Source: Clostridium fessum (GTDB lineage: Bacteria > Bacillota > Clostridia > Lachnospirales > Lachnospiraceae). From it: a stretch of DNA of 64,000 bases. Each line of letters begins with the position of its first letter. Position 1 is the first letter of the stretch. The stretch spans positions 124,001-188,000 of the forward strand of contig NZ_PYLO01000005.1 in NCBI RefSeq assembly GCF_003024715.1. The letters are read 5' to 3'. A model generated the notes under the pieces. It did not search any database. It was not told the origin of the DNA and saw only the letters and a list, made by a program, of their open reading frames with translations. The position numbers and the translations under genes were made by a program. Below, in pieces: positions 1 through 7,878 of the stretch.

Positions 1-254
1 TCCAGCATCTCTTTAAATGCCAGCGTCTTTTCAACGCGCTCTCCCAGCGTATTATTCATATTTTTAGGATACCCCAAAACAATCGTCCCAACCTCGTATT
101 CCCGGATCAGCTCTTCAATCCGGACGCAGGTCTGGCGAAGTTTGTTCTCATCCTTCCGTGTGATCGTCTCAATCCCCTGTGCTGTAATGCCTAACGGATC
201 GCTGACTGCCACTCCCGTGGTCTTCGATCCAAAATCAAGCCCCATAATTCTCAT
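1..254 (-). CDS. ruvX: Holliday junction resolvase-like RuvX/YqgF (3' end cut by window edge)
   Basis: The visible N-terminal 84 residues begin [20 protein letters not shown], the RNase H-fold start of the RuvX/YqgF family with its first catalytic Asp in LDFG. A later VLGYPKN segment is also family-typical. Family members act on Holliday junctions or in 16S rRNA 5' processing. The ATG at 254 has a GGAGAAA-type ribosome site just upstream. It lies downstream of ireB on the same strand, the usual Firmicutes order (ireB, ruvX). The C-terminal part lies outside the window. Confidence 0.93.
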   Translation of the reverse strand, partial: MRIMGLDFGSKTTGVAVSDPLGITAQGIETITRKDENKLRQTCVRIEELIREYEVGTIVLGYPKNMNNTLGERVEKTLAFKEML

Positions 255-279
255 ATTCTATTTTCTCCATAACAAAACA

Positions 280-319
280 AGCTGGCAGCCCGTCAGATAT
301 TGGACTGTTGTCGCCAGCT
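280..319 (-). terminator. Possible intergenic hairpin/terminator between ireB and ruvX
   Basis: Arms AGCTGGC and GCCAGCT are 26 bases apart and, on the minus strand, are followed by TGTTTTGTT. It could be a weak terminator or attenuator lowering ruvX relative to ireB. The T-tract is interrupted, so confidence is modest. Confidence 0.35.
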
Positions 320-361
320 GTTTACTCTTCCGCTTTTTAATTGCCGTGCTGCATCCACTCT

Positions 362-625
362 TTACTGAAGCTTCGTCTCAATATATACCTTCACAAGCTC
401 TTCCAGAATTTCGTCACGCTCTACCTTCATAATCAGGCTTCTGGCACTCTTGTGGCTGGTAATATAAGTCGGATCTCCAGACATAATATATCCTACAATC
501 TGATTGATCGGGTTGTAACCCTTCTCCGTCAGCGCTGTATATACCTGTTCCAGAACCTGGCTTGCCTCCAGCTTCTTCTCTTCCTGTACTGCTCTAAAAA
601 ACTGTGTATTGCTGATATCACCCAT
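362..625 (-). CDS. ireB: IreB family regulatory phosphoprotein (UPF0297)
   Basis: The 87-residue protein has the family core around [18 protein letters not shown] followed by a basic, Glu-rich C-terminus ([11 protein letters not shown]). In enterococci IreB is a small phosphoprotein substrate of the IreK Ser/Thr kinase and affects cephalosporin resistance; in other Firmicutes it is a conserved neighbour of ruvX. I start at the ATG at 625, which has AAAGGA upstream and gives the normal family length. A GTG at 667 would add 14 poorly conserved residues. Confidence 0.93.
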   Translation of the reverse strand: MGDISNTQFFRAVQEEKKLEASQVLEQVYTALTEKGYNPINQIVGYIMSGDPTYITSHKSARSLIMKVERDEILEELVKVYIETKLQ

Positions 626-735
626 TTTGTCTTCACGTCCTTTTAAATACCCGCCGCGCTCTGTCACTCTGCAGATCCATGCGTGCAGGTAAACTACTCT
701 TTTTTATTTTACTCTACTTTACCCCATTCGGCAAG

Positions 736-1905
736 TTATTTTTTATCATTATAATCATCCAGGAAATTGTACGTCCAATCGTCCTTGTGGTAACCGATCA
801 CAGTCTTTAAGTTGATATTGTGGACACTCTTAAAGATATTTTTCTCGATCACGTCGCTCTCCTTGCGGAAATGGGCGATCAATTCCTTCATCTCATCGCG
901 CTTGGAACCACGTCCGCCTCCGCAGCTCACGCAATTTTCAGTAAAACGGCACGCGCACTGTATAAACTGCAGTCCGTTGTAATCACGCCACGCCTTGACC
1001 GCATCTTCCTTGATAAGGTACATCGGGCGGATCAGCTCCATGCCCTCGAAATTCTGGCTGTGCAGCTTCGGCATCATCGTCTCAATCTTGCCGCTGTACA
1101 GCATTCCCATGAGGATCGTCTCAATCACATCATCAAAATGATGCCCAAGCGCAATTTTATTGCAGCCCAGCGCTTTCGCCTGTGCATAGAGGTGACCGCG
1201 TCGCATTCTGGCACAAAGGTAGCACGGATTCTGTTCGATCGTCGCCACCGTGTCGAAAATATCGCTCTCAAATACCGTCAGCGGAATGCCGAGAAGTTTC
1301 GCATTGTCCTGGATGATCTTCCAGTTATCCGCATTGTAGCCCGGATTCATCACTAGAAAAACGGTTTCAAACTGGAATTTTCCATGTTTTTTCAATTCCT
1401 GGAAAAGTTTCGCCATCAGCATGGAATCCTTGCCGCCGGAGATACAGACTGCGATCTTGTCGCCCTCCTGAATCAGGTCGTAGGTGTTGAGTGCCCGCGT
1501 AAACGCCCGCCAGATCGGCTTGCGGAATTTTTTTATAATACTCTGCTCAATTCTCGCCCGTTTTTCCTCTCGATCCGCCTCGGATTCTCCGCCTACGAAG
1601 CGGGACAGGGAAAGGCGCAGCCACGCACGGTAACCACCCTCCACATTGACCGCGTCAAATCCGTCTCCGGTCAGACGACGCACCCACTCCTGGCTCTTCT
1701 CGCCGGTATGGCACATCACGTACACTGGATGCATTTTGTCTAACCTGGCTGTTTCTTCCTCATATTGCTCTTCCAGCCGGGACGCCGGGAGGCTTACCGC
1801 CCCCGGAAAAGTTCCGCGCATATACTGATCCTGCGGGCGGATGTCCACGATCGTCTTCTCCGCATCCTTTAACGCTTCCAGCTCCTCAATCGTAATCGTT
1901 TTCAT
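736..1905 (-). CDS. TtcA-family tRNA sulfurtransferase with N-terminal rhodanese domain
   Basis: Residues 1-100 form a rhodanese-like domain (DIRPQDQY; active-site loop CHTGEK with Cys65). Residues about 130-330 are a PP-loop ATPase (SGGKDS at 156-161) with TtcA-type cysteines: C228 and C231 (CYLC), then C317, C319, C325 and C328 in a Cys-rich segment that could hold an Fe-S cluster. TtcA makes 2-thiocytidine at tRNA position 32. The fusion suggests the N-terminal domain delivers persulfide sulfur directly to the PP-loop domain. The start at 1905 has AGGAG eight bases upstream. ttuA-like or another PP-loop thiolase remains possible; the exact tRNA target is inferred. Confidence 0.85.
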   Translation of the reverse strand: MKTITIEELEALKDAEKTIVDIRPQDQYMRGTFPGAVSLPASRLEEQYEEETARLDKMHPVYVMCHTGEKSQEWVRRLTGDGFDAVNVEGGYRAWLRLSLSRFVGGESEADREEKRARIEQSIIKKFRKPIWRAFTRALNTYDLIQEGDKIAVCISGGKDSMLMAKLFQELKKHGKFQFETVFLVMNPGYNADNWKIIQDNAKLLGIPLTVFESDIFDTVATIEQNPCYLCARMRRGHLYAQAKALGCNKIALGHHFDDVIETILMGMLYSGKIETMMPKLHSQNFEGMELIRPMYLIKEDAVKAWRDYNGLQFIQCACRFTENCVSCGGGRGSKRDEMKELIAHFRKESDVIEKNIFKSVHNINLKTVIGYHKDDWTYNFLDDYNDKK

Positions 1906-1961
1906 TGTATATTCTCCTGTATCCGTTATCTGCAAAATCCTCTTTAAGAAAAAAATGTAAA

Positions 1962-1986
1962 AATGTGCCTACCCGTGTACAGTAAC
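1962..1986 (+). repeat. Right-end remnant of the 133-bp intergenic element
   Basis: The segment reads like the right terminus of the intact copies (GTGCC-TACCCGTG-ACAGTAAC), with a TAC for AAC change inside the end. No matching left half is adjacent in the right orientation. It lies between ttcA and the cysK terminator. Confidence 0.6.
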
Positions 1987-2007
1987 CACAATTCTCATGA
2001 AATGAAA

Positions 2008-2065
2008 CAAAAGCACAGGATCCGCGCTGACAGTGCTCTGCCAAACAAACGGGTCCTGTGTTTTT
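2008..2065 (-). terminator. cysK terminator
   Basis: CACAGGATCC (2014-2023) pairs with GGGTCCTGTG (2051-2060), with one wobble. On the minus strand the stem is followed by CTTTTGTTT; on the plus strand it is followed by five T. It sits about 135 bases past the cysK stop. Confidence 0.65.
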
Positions 2066-2075
2066 CTGCTGTTTT

Positions 2076-2098
2076 GTTACCGTTCACGCGCACGTAAC
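2076..2098 (+). repeat. Left-end remnant of the 133-bp intergenic element
   Basis: GTTACCGTTCACGCGCACGTAAC matches the first hairpin of intact copies with point changes, then homology stops. The cysK terminator separates it from the right-end remnant at 1962-1986, so the two may be decayed pieces of separate insertions. Confidence 0.6.
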
Positions 2099-2198
2099 CA
2101 GTCACTCATTTTCTGTTAATTATAACACTCTCCCTGCATTCTGGGAAGTCCTATTTCTATAATTAGTCTCTTATAATTAGTCTCTTATAATTAGTCTC

Positions 2199-3134
2199 TT
2201 AGTCCTCTGTAAAGAGTGGTGTGGAATAATAGCGGTCACCGCTGTCCGGAAGAATCGCTACGATGGTTTTCCCCTTATTTTCCGGGCGTTTTGCCAGCTC
2301 AATCGCACCATGCAGGGCTGCGCCGGAGGAAATACCGACTAAGATGCCCTCTTTGTGTGCCAGCAGTTTTGCTGCCGCAAATGCATCCTCATTCTCCGCC
2401 TCGAAAATCTCATCATAAATCTTAGTGTTCAGTACATCCGGCACAAATCCGGCGCCGATACCCTGAATCTTGTGTGCGCCGCCCTTGCCTGTCTTTAATA
2501 CCGGGGATGAAGCTGGCTCCAGCGCTACGACTTTCACATTCGGGTTCTGGGATTTTAAGTATTCGCCGGTACCTGTCAGAGTTCCGCCGGTACCAACACC
2601 TGCGATCAGGATATCAACCTTTCCGTCGGTATCATTCCAGATCTCCGGACCAGTGGTTGCTCTGTGAACCGCCGGATTGACCGGATTGACAAACTGACCG
2701 GCTAAGAAGCTGCCCGGTGTCTCTTTTGCCAGCTCTTCTGCCTTCTCGATCGCGCCCTTCATGCCCTTTGCGCCCTCAGTCAGGACAATCTCTGCACCGT
2801 ACGCTTTCAGAATGTTGCGGCGCTCCACGCTCATCGTCTCCGGCATCGTCAGGATGATGCGATATCCCTTCGCTGCTGCGATAGACGCCAGACCGATACC
2901 GGTATTGCCGGAAGTCGGCTCGATGATGACAGAACCCTCTTTCAGGACACCTCTCTTCTCTGCATCCTCAATCATGCCTTTTGCAATACGATCCTTCACG
3001 CTTCCAGCCGGGTTTAAATACTCCAATTTTACCAGAACCGTTGCTTCCAGTCCCAGCGCTTTCTCAACATTCACAACCTCAACTAACGGTGTGTTTCCTA
3101 CCAGCCCCAGTGTTCCCTTATAAATGTTTGCCAT
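2199..3134 (-). CDS. cysK: Cysteine synthase A (O-acetylserine thiol-lyase)
   Basis: This 311-residue PLP enzyme converts O-acetylserine and sulfide to cysteine. The PLP lysine is K47 in [10 protein letters not shown]. The substrate/PLP-phosphate loop TSGNTG is at 73-78, and a glycine-rich [12 protein letters not shown] phosphate-binding segment and C-terminal ILPDSGDRY are present, giving full family length. The ATG at 3134 has AGGAGG upstream. It is transcribed alone, behind a roughly 440-base leader that carries a Cys-rich leader ORF. Neighbouring genes use cysteine sulfur (desulfurase, ThiI, TtcA), so cysteine supply is plausibly tied to tRNA thiolation. Confidence 0.97.
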   Translation of the reverse strand: MANIYKGTLGLVGNTPLVEVVNVEKALGLEATVLVKLEYLNPAGSVKDRIAKGMIEDAEKRGVLKEGSVIIEPTSGNTGIGLASIAAAKGYRIILTMPETMSVERRNILKAYGAEIVLTEGAKGMKGAIEKAEELAKETPGSFLAGQFVNPVNPAVHRATTGPEIWNDTDGKVDILIAGVGTGGTLTGTGEYLKSQNPNVKVVALEPASSPVLKTGKGGAHKIQGIGAGFVPDVLNTKIYDEIFEAENEDAFAAAKLLAHKEGILVGISSGAALHGAIELAKRPENKGKTIVAILPDSGDRYYSTPLFTED

Positions 3135-3264
3135 GATGATTTCCTCCTAATATCTGTGATGATTTTTATATTTTTTAATTTTTATAGATTTCTATAGATT
3201 CTTCTTTTTTCCAGAACTCATTTCCAATTTGAAAAACTCGCTCCAAAAGAAGTTTAAAATGCGA

Positions 3265-3360
3265 AAAGAGCCCATCCTCTATACACATTTCCCGCCCGTC
3301 CAATCCAGCTTTTCTGCCGCCTGTCCTGCTTGTTTTTCTGTGTACGCGGATGCGCTCTTT
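3265..3360 (-). promoter_or_regulatory. Candidate attenuator stem in the cysK leader
   Basis: On the minus strand AAAGAGCGCATCC (3360-3348) pairs with GGATGGGCTCTTT (3277-3265), one mismatch, and an inner TACACA/TGTGTA pairing extends it. The 3' arm runs into TTTTCGCATTTT, a weak terminator-like tail. An alternative 10-base pairing joins 3348-3339 to the leader ORF at 3458-3449 and is incompatible with this stem. The alternation resembles classical ribosome-mediated attenuation; the switching itself is inference. Confidence 0.5.
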
Positions 3361-3422
3361 CTATATCCTTAACCCTTATGAATAAAAAGATTCACGAAAC
3401 CCGTTTTCCCCGGAAGCCCCGC

Positions 3423-3542
3423 TTACCGAAGTCCAGCTTTCTGGTTTTCGCGTACACAAATGCGACAACAACATCGATCCATACAGGTACAAACATTGCT
3501 GCAACACATCGTATTCATCCAAAAACCATTGACTGCTTTCAT
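3423..3542 (-). CDS. Cysteine-rich leader peptide upstream of cysK
   Basis: This 39-codon ORF starts at an ATG at 3542 with AAAGGAG upstream and ends in TAA. It contains eight Cys codons at positions 13, 14, 18, 20, 24, 25, 26 and 29, all before the last ten codons. It is the first ORF behind a strong promoter and lies about 290 bases ahead of cysK. Cys clustering directly upstream of the cysteine synthase gene is what a cysteine-sensing leader peptide needs. It could instead be a functional metal-binding microprotein. Confidence 0.7.
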   Translation of the reverse strand: MKAVNGFWMNTMCCSNVCTCMDRCCCRICVRENQKAGLR

Positions 3543-3582
3543 GATCTTCACTCCTTTTCTTTTTCCTATCAGCTTAGTAGGC

Positions 3583-3611
3583 ATATTATCACTTTATGCA
3601 ATATCTGTCAA
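3583..3611 (-). promoter_or_regulatory. Sigma-A promoter of the cysK leader
   Basis: On the minus strand TTGACA (3611-3606), a 17-base spacer and TAATAT (3588-3583) form a near-consensus promoter. It places the start about 35 bases before the leader ORF. A 133-bp element begins only 17 bases upstream. Confidence 0.85.
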
Positions 3612-3627
3612 CCTTTTTTTGCCCGTT

Positions 3628-3760
3628 GTTACTGTTCACGCACGCGTGCCCAGTAACGGAATTTGCCGTGGCTTCGCATTTAAATACGGCAAATTCCTGC
3701 TGCCACCACGTTTTCTTACGGCACTTTCGGTTCCAAAAGTGCCCACCCGTGAACAGTAAC
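3628..3760 (+). mobile_element. 133-bp intergenic MITE-like element, copy A
   Basis: Ends are GTTACTGTTCACG and its complement. Inside are three hairpins: GTTACTG/CAGTAAC, a perfect 12-bp stem GGAATTTGCCGT/ACGGCAAATTCC, and GGCACTTT/AAAGTGCC. It differs from copy B by only about four bases over 133. Unlike other copies I see no target duplication. It lies between the divergent cysK-leader and tcdA promoters. Confidence 0.85.
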
Positions 3761-3799
3761 GATTATTTGCACACTTTGTTACGTTTCTTCATGTCTTTC

Positions 3800-3828
3800 T
3801 TGACAAACGCAGACCGCACCTTTACAAT
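3800..3828 (+). promoter_or_regulatory. Sigma-A promoter of tcdA
   Basis: TTGACA (3800-3805), 17-base spacer, TACAAT (3823-3828). It is about 110 bases upstream of the tcdA start. Confidence 0.75.
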
Positions 3829-3941
3829 AAAATACCGAACTGATGGGTAAAAAACGTTCAGAAACAGAGCCTGCTATTATTTAGTATAGCACAGTTGTGA
3901 CTGTGAAGCTACTGACAGAATATATTACAAGGGAGTATCAT

Positions 3942-4700
3942 ATGTTAAATTCATTTTCACGAACGGAACTTCTCCTCGGCAGGGATGCCATGGAGCGTTT
4001 ATCAAAAGCACGCGTTGCCATCTTCGGCATCGGCGGAGTCGGCGGCTATGCGGTGGAGGCCCTCGCGCGCAGCGGCGTCGGCACGCTTGATCTCATCGAC
4101 GATGACAAGGTCTGCTTAACCAACATCAACCGTCAGATCATCGCAACCACCTCCACCATCGGAAAGTACAAGGTCGATGTCGCTGAGGAACGCATCAAAT
4201 CCATCAACCCGCATGCGGTTGTCCACACCTACAAGACATTCTACATGCCGGATACCGCGAAGGAATTTGATTTTTCCCAGTATGACTACGTGATCGACGC
4301 AATCGACACCGTAACGGGAAAACTGATGCTGGTAGAACAGGCAGAGGCAAGCCACACGCCGATCATCAGCTCGATGGGTGCCGGAAACAAGCTGGATCCG
4401 GCTGCCTTTGAGGTAACTGACATTTATAAGACTTCCGTCTGCCCGCTCGCGAAGGTCATGCGGCGTGAGCTAAAAAAACGCGGAATCAAGAAACTGAAAG
4501 TGGTTTATTCGAAAGAGAAACCGTTGACTCCGGGCGATGATATGGCAATCTCCTGCCGTTCCCACTGTGTCTGCCCGCCGGGAACCGCACGCAGCTGTAC
4601 CGCCAGACGGCAGATTCCGGGGAGTATCTCTTTTGTGCCGTCCGTAGTGGGACTGATTATTGCTGGGGAAGTTATTAAGGATCTCGTTGGGGTTCATTGA
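3942..4700 (+). CDS. tcdA: tRNA threonylcarbamoyladenosine dehydratase
   Basis: This 252-residue E1-like ThiF/HesA-fold enzyme cyclises t6A at tRNA position 37 to ct6A using ATP. It has the nucleotide-binding GIGGVGGYAVEALARSG loop near residue 25, followed by DDDKVCLTNINRQ, as in E1-like enzymes. A C-terminal segment with CRSHCVCPPG is typical of the TcdA/CsdL branch. The ATG at 3942 follows AAGGGAG; an in-frame upstream GTG lacks such a site. It is one of few plus-strand genes here and converges on mtaB, which acts on the same nucleotide. Confidence 0.92.
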   Translation: MLNSFSRTELLLGRDAMERLSKARVAIFGIGGVGGYAVEALARSGVGTLDLIDDDKVCLTNINRQIIATTSTIGKYKVDVAEERIKSINPHAVVHTYKTFYMPDTAKEFDFSQYDYVIDAIDTVTGKLMLVEQAEASHTPIISSMGAGNKLDPAAFEVTDIYKTSVCPLAKVMRRELKKRGIKKLKVVYSKEKPLTPGDDMAISCRSHCVCPPGTARSCTARRQIPGSISFVPSVVGLIIAGEVIKDLVGVH

Positions 4701-4770
4701 TTGCTTACTGATTAATTTGTTAAGCCGATATATTCTATTTATGTCATTTTTTTTAATTTTATATGTATGT

Positions 4771-4813
4771 AAAAAACCAATGAATCCCATCTTGGGGGTA
4801 TCATTGGTTTTTT
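4771..4813. terminator. Bidirectional terminator between tcdA and mtaB
   Basis: AAAAAACCAATGA and TCATTGGTTTTTT are perfect complements around a 17-base loop. It therefore has a U-tract on both strands and serves both convergent genes. Confidence 0.92.
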
Positions 4814-4826
4814 CGTTTCCTGTCTT

Positions 4827-6143
4827 TTATTCATTTTCCAGTAAAAGCACCTCTTCATTCAGTGCCTTCGTGAAGATTCCCTTCACCGTCTTATTTTTCA
4901 ATCCTTCTTCGTATGGCACGGCACCTTTGACATACTGGCGGGTGTGTCCCATCATGTATTTGGTTCCGTCAATCTCGATTGGTTCTTCGAGAAGGATTTC
5001 TTCTTCGGTTCCGAGGAAGCGCCCGCGGTATTCTAAGGACTGCTGTTTTTCCAGTGCCAGCAGGATATCGCTGCGGACAGATTTGGTTCCTTCTGGTACC
5101 TGATCCGGCATATCGGCGGCGCGGGTGCCTGCGCGGCGGGAATATTTGAATATATGCATCTCGTAGAAATGGATCGTTTTTAAGAAGCGCTCTGTTTCAG
5201 CAAATTCTTCTTCGGTCTCACCCGGGAATCCTACGATGACATCGGTCGTGATCGCCGGATTGTCAAATTCTTCCCGCAGAATTTCACAGCACACCTGGTA
5301 TTCAGCAGCATTGTAGCGGCGGTTCATGCGCTTTAAGGTCGCGTCGCAGCCACTCTGGAGTGACAGATGGAAGTGCGGGCAGATGGTCCGCAGACTCGCC
5401 AGCTCTTTGGCAAATTCGCGGGTTACGATACGTGGTTCAAGAGAACCAAGGCGCAGGCGCTCAATGCCCGGAATCTGATCGAGACGTTTGATTAAAGTCA
5501 GCAGATTTTCTTTCTGCTCATCCTTGAAATCGACGCCATATGAGCTTAAATGAATACCTGTCAAGACAATTTCCCTGTATCCGGCTTCCGCAATCCCGCG
5601 CACCTCGCGCTCGATGTCCTCCGGGCGGCGGCTGCGGACGCGTCCCCTCGTATATGGTATAATACAATAGCTGCAAAACTGGTTGCAGCCGTCCTGTACC
5701 TTGATAAAGGCACGCGTATGGTCAGCAATCCGGCGGATATGGAGTTCTTCGTATTCCTGTGAATGTCCGATATCCAGAATCTCACCGCTATTTTCGTGAT
5801 CTGCAAAATAATCATCCAGAATCTGTACCAGATCTTTTTTCTGGTTATTGCCGACGATCAGATCGACCGCCTCATCTTTTTTTAGCTCCGCGCCTGCTGC
5901 CTGCACATAACAGCCGACCGCCACAACAGCCGCCGACGGGTTCATTTTCTTTGCCCGGTGCAGCATCTGGCGCGATTTCCGGTCGGCGACATTTGTCACG
6001 GAACACGTGTTGATAATATAAACATCCGCTCCTTCCCGGAACGGCACAATCTCATATCCTGCATCCTCTAAGAGCTGCTGCATGGCTTCCGTCTCATATG
6101 AGTTCACTTTGCAGCCCAGATTGTGGAATGCCGCTTTTCTCAT
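4827..6143 (-). CDS. mtaB: tRNA t6A37 methylthiotransferase MtaB
   Basis: This 438-residue radical-SAM methylthiotransferase converts t6A37 to ms2t6A37. The N-terminal UPF0004 domain shows NLGCKVNSYETE and later INTCSVTN and VGCYVQ cysteines for the auxiliary Fe-S cluster. The radical SAM motif is CNQFCSYCIIPYTRG. A C-terminal TRAM-like region follows. The ATG at 6143 follows AAAGGAGAT; longer in-frame extensions run through the divergent promoter and are not supported. It converges on tcdA and lies downstream of rsmE/prmA, as in many Firmicutes. Confidence 0.94.
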   Translation of the reverse strand: MRKAAFHNLGCKVNSYETEAMQQLLEDAGYEIVPFREGADVYIINTCSVTNVADRKSRQMLHRAKKMNPSAAVVAVGCYVQAAGAELKKDEAVDLIVGNNQKKDLVQILDDYFADHENSGEILDIGHSQEYEELHIRRIADHTRAFIKVQDGCNQFCSYCIIPYTRGRVRSRRPEDIEREVRGIAEAGYREIVLTGIHLSSYGVDFKDEQKENLLTLIKRLDQIPGIERLRLGSLEPRIVTREFAKELASLRTICPHFHLSLQSGCDATLKRMNRRYNAAEYQVCCEILREEFDNPAITTDVIVGFPGETEEEFAETERFLKTIHFYEMHIFKYSRRAGTRAADMPDQVPEGTKSVRSDILLALEKQQSLEYRGRFLGTEEEILLEEPIEIDGTKYMMGHTRQYVKGAVPYEEGLKNKTVKGIFTKALNEEVLLLENE

Positions 6144-6171
6144 TTTTATCTCCTTTAAATTGAATCCTCTC

Positions 6172-6200
6172 TTGACTTTTGTCAGATTACTTTGTAGTAT
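6172..6200 (+). promoter_or_regulatory. Sigma-A promoter of the HPr-like gene
   Basis: TTGACT (6172-6177), 17-base spacer, TAGTAT (6195-6200). A GAGGAGG ribosome site follows before the ATG at 6235. Confidence 0.75.
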
Positions 6201-6234
6201 AAAAGTATTATTGTAGATAGAGGAGGTTTTTTTC

Positions 6235-6465
6235 ATGAAAACAGTTCGTATTTCTTTAAACTCGATCGATAAAGTTAAATCCTTCGTCAACGACTTAGCG
6301 AAGTTCGACGTAGATTTTGACCTTGTTTCCGGACGTTATGTGATTGATGCTAAATCCATCATGGGTATCTTCAGTCTGGATCTGTCCAAACCGATTGATT
6401 TAAACATCCATTCTGAGAACCAGATTGACGAGATCTTAACGACACTGGCTCCGTACATTGTATAG
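6235..6465 (+). CDS. HPr-like protein lacking the active-site histidine
   Basis: The 76-residue protein matches HPr in size and in the central segment KSIMGIFSLDLSKP, which contains the position equivalent to regulatory Ser46. The N-terminal HARPA phosphorylation site of true HPr is replaced by a SIDKVK segment with no histidine, so PEP-dependent phosphate transfer at His15 is not possible. By analogy with Bacillus Crh it may be a HprK-modifiable regulator rather than a sugar phosphocarrier. It is monocistronic, with its own promoter and terminator, between divergent mtaB and convergent thiI. Confidence 0.75.
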   Translation: MKTVRISLNSIDKVKSFVNDLAKFDVDFDLVSGRYVIDAKSIMGIFSLDLSKPIDLNIHSENQIDEILTTLAPYIV

Positions 6466-6503
6466 CAACCATTAGAACGATCGAGATGGTTCTGTTTGAA
6501 ACG

Positions 6504-6548
6504 AAAAAAACCGCTGTTAAGCAACGCGCTTTGCAGCGGTTCTTTTTT
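6504..6548. terminator. Bidirectional terminator between the HPr-like gene and thiI
   Basis: AACCGCTG pairs with CAGCGGTT; A and T runs flank the stem on opposite sides, so it can act on both strands. Confidence 0.85.
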
Positions 6549-6619
6549 AGATTTGGAAGAACGGCTCCAGCGGCTTCTCTGGATTATCGTTGTTCCTCCA
6601 AATCCTCTATTTTATATGA

Positions 6620-7798
6620 CTAGCACCGGATAACCTCAACCGTATCGATCGCCTCTTTTACCAGCGCATCTATCTTCTCTTCCAGATTGCGCTCGGATTT
6701 TTCAATCAGGTGCAGGACCGGCTTGGTAACCGGGTGTTTGGCTACGAAGATGGTGCAGCAATCTTCATACGGCTCGATCGATGTCTCGTATGTACCAATT
6801 TTCAGGGAAATATCGACGATATCCTGTTTGTCGAAACCGATCAGCGGGCGGAATACCGGAAGTGTGCAGACTGCATTGGTAACCGCCAGGGAATGAACCG
6901 TCTGGGATGCTACCTGACCGATGCTCTCGCCGGTGATGAGTCCGAGACAGTCGTCTTTCTTCGCCAGCTCTTCCGCAATCTTCATCATGTAGCGGCGCAT
7001 GATAATCGTCAGCTCCTCATGCGGGCACTGCTCGTAAATGTAGAGCTGGATGTCTGTGAAATTGACTACGTTTAACTTGATCGGACCTGCGTATTTTGCT
7101 ACCTGTTTTGCCAGATCGACTACTTTCTGTTTTGCGCGGTCGCTGGTGTATGGCGGTGCATGGAAATAGGTTGCCTCAATAGTAACGCCGCGTTTTGCGA
7201 TCATGTATCCGGCTACCGGGCTATCAATGCCGCCGGATAAAAGCAGCATCGCGCGTCCATTGGTTCCGACCGGCATACCGCCCGGTCCCGGAATCACCAG
7301 AGAGTATACGTTGATACGTTTTGCACGCAGTTCCACATTTAAAAGAACATCCGGATTGTGTACGTCTACCTTTGTCTCCGGGAATGTATCCAGGATGACC
7401 TCACCGAGATCGCGGTTGACTTCCTCGGAGGTATGCGGATACTGTTTGTTTGCACGGCGGGTGTTTACCTTGAACGTAAAGTGTTTATCCGGATATGCTT
7501 TGTCCACATACTCAACAATCTTCGCTTTCAGATCGTCGTAACCGTTGTCCTCTAACTGGACCATCGGACAGATCGCCGCAATACCGAATACCTTTTTCAG
7601 TGCGTCGATAACCTCATCGTAATCAAATTCTTCCGCTGCGGTCGCATAGATACGCCCTGCCTCCTTGGTTACGGTAAATTTTCCATCGAGACGTTTTAAC
7701 GAGTGATGGATATGGGACACCAGCGCGTCCTCGAATACATAGCGGTTTTTACCTTTCAGGCCGATCTCCGCATATTTAATCAAAAATGTATGAAACAT
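6620..7798 (-). CDS. thiI: tRNA 4-thiouridine synthetase ThiI
   Basis: This 392-residue protein has an N-terminal ferredoxin-like/THUMP region (to about residue 165) and a PP-loop domain with LLLSGGIDSPVAGY. It thiolates uridine 8 of tRNA and can feed sulfur to thiamine synthesis. It lacks the C-terminal rhodanese domain of the E. coli enzyme, as in Bacillus, where a dedicated cysteine desulfurase supplies sulfur. That partner is directly upstream on the same strand, 80 bases away. CCTIFV near the C-terminus may include the reactive cysteine. Confidence 0.95.
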   Translation of the reverse strand: MFHTFLIKYAEIGLKGKNRYVFEDALVSHIHHSLKRLDGKFTVTKEAGRIYATAAEEFDYDEVIDALKKVFGIAAICPMVQLEDNGYDDLKAKIVEYVDKAYPDKHFTFKVNTRRANKQYPHTSEEVNRDLGEVILDTFPETKVDVHNPDVLLNVELRAKRINVYSLVIPGPGGMPVGTNGRAMLLLSGGIDSPVAGYMIAKRGVTIEATYFHAPPYTSDRAKQKVVDLAKQVAKYAGPIKLNVVNFTDIQLYIYEQCPHEELTIIMRRYMMKIAEELAKKDDCLGLITGESIGQVASQTVHSLAVTNAVCTLPVFRPLIGFDKQDIVDISLKIGTYETSIEPYEDCCTIFVAKHPVTKPVLHLIEKSERNLEEKIDALVKEAIDTVEVIRC

Positions 7799-7878
7799 GG
7801 AATTTCCTTTCTACAGCAGGCTGTCATTCCTCTGCTTTCCCGCAAAAAAACTGAACAGCCATTCTTTAAACAGCCATT

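Noticed and set aside
1384-1743. Plus-strand frames within the TtcA-like gene
   Set aside because: Shadow frames of a conserved gene with no start signals or domains.
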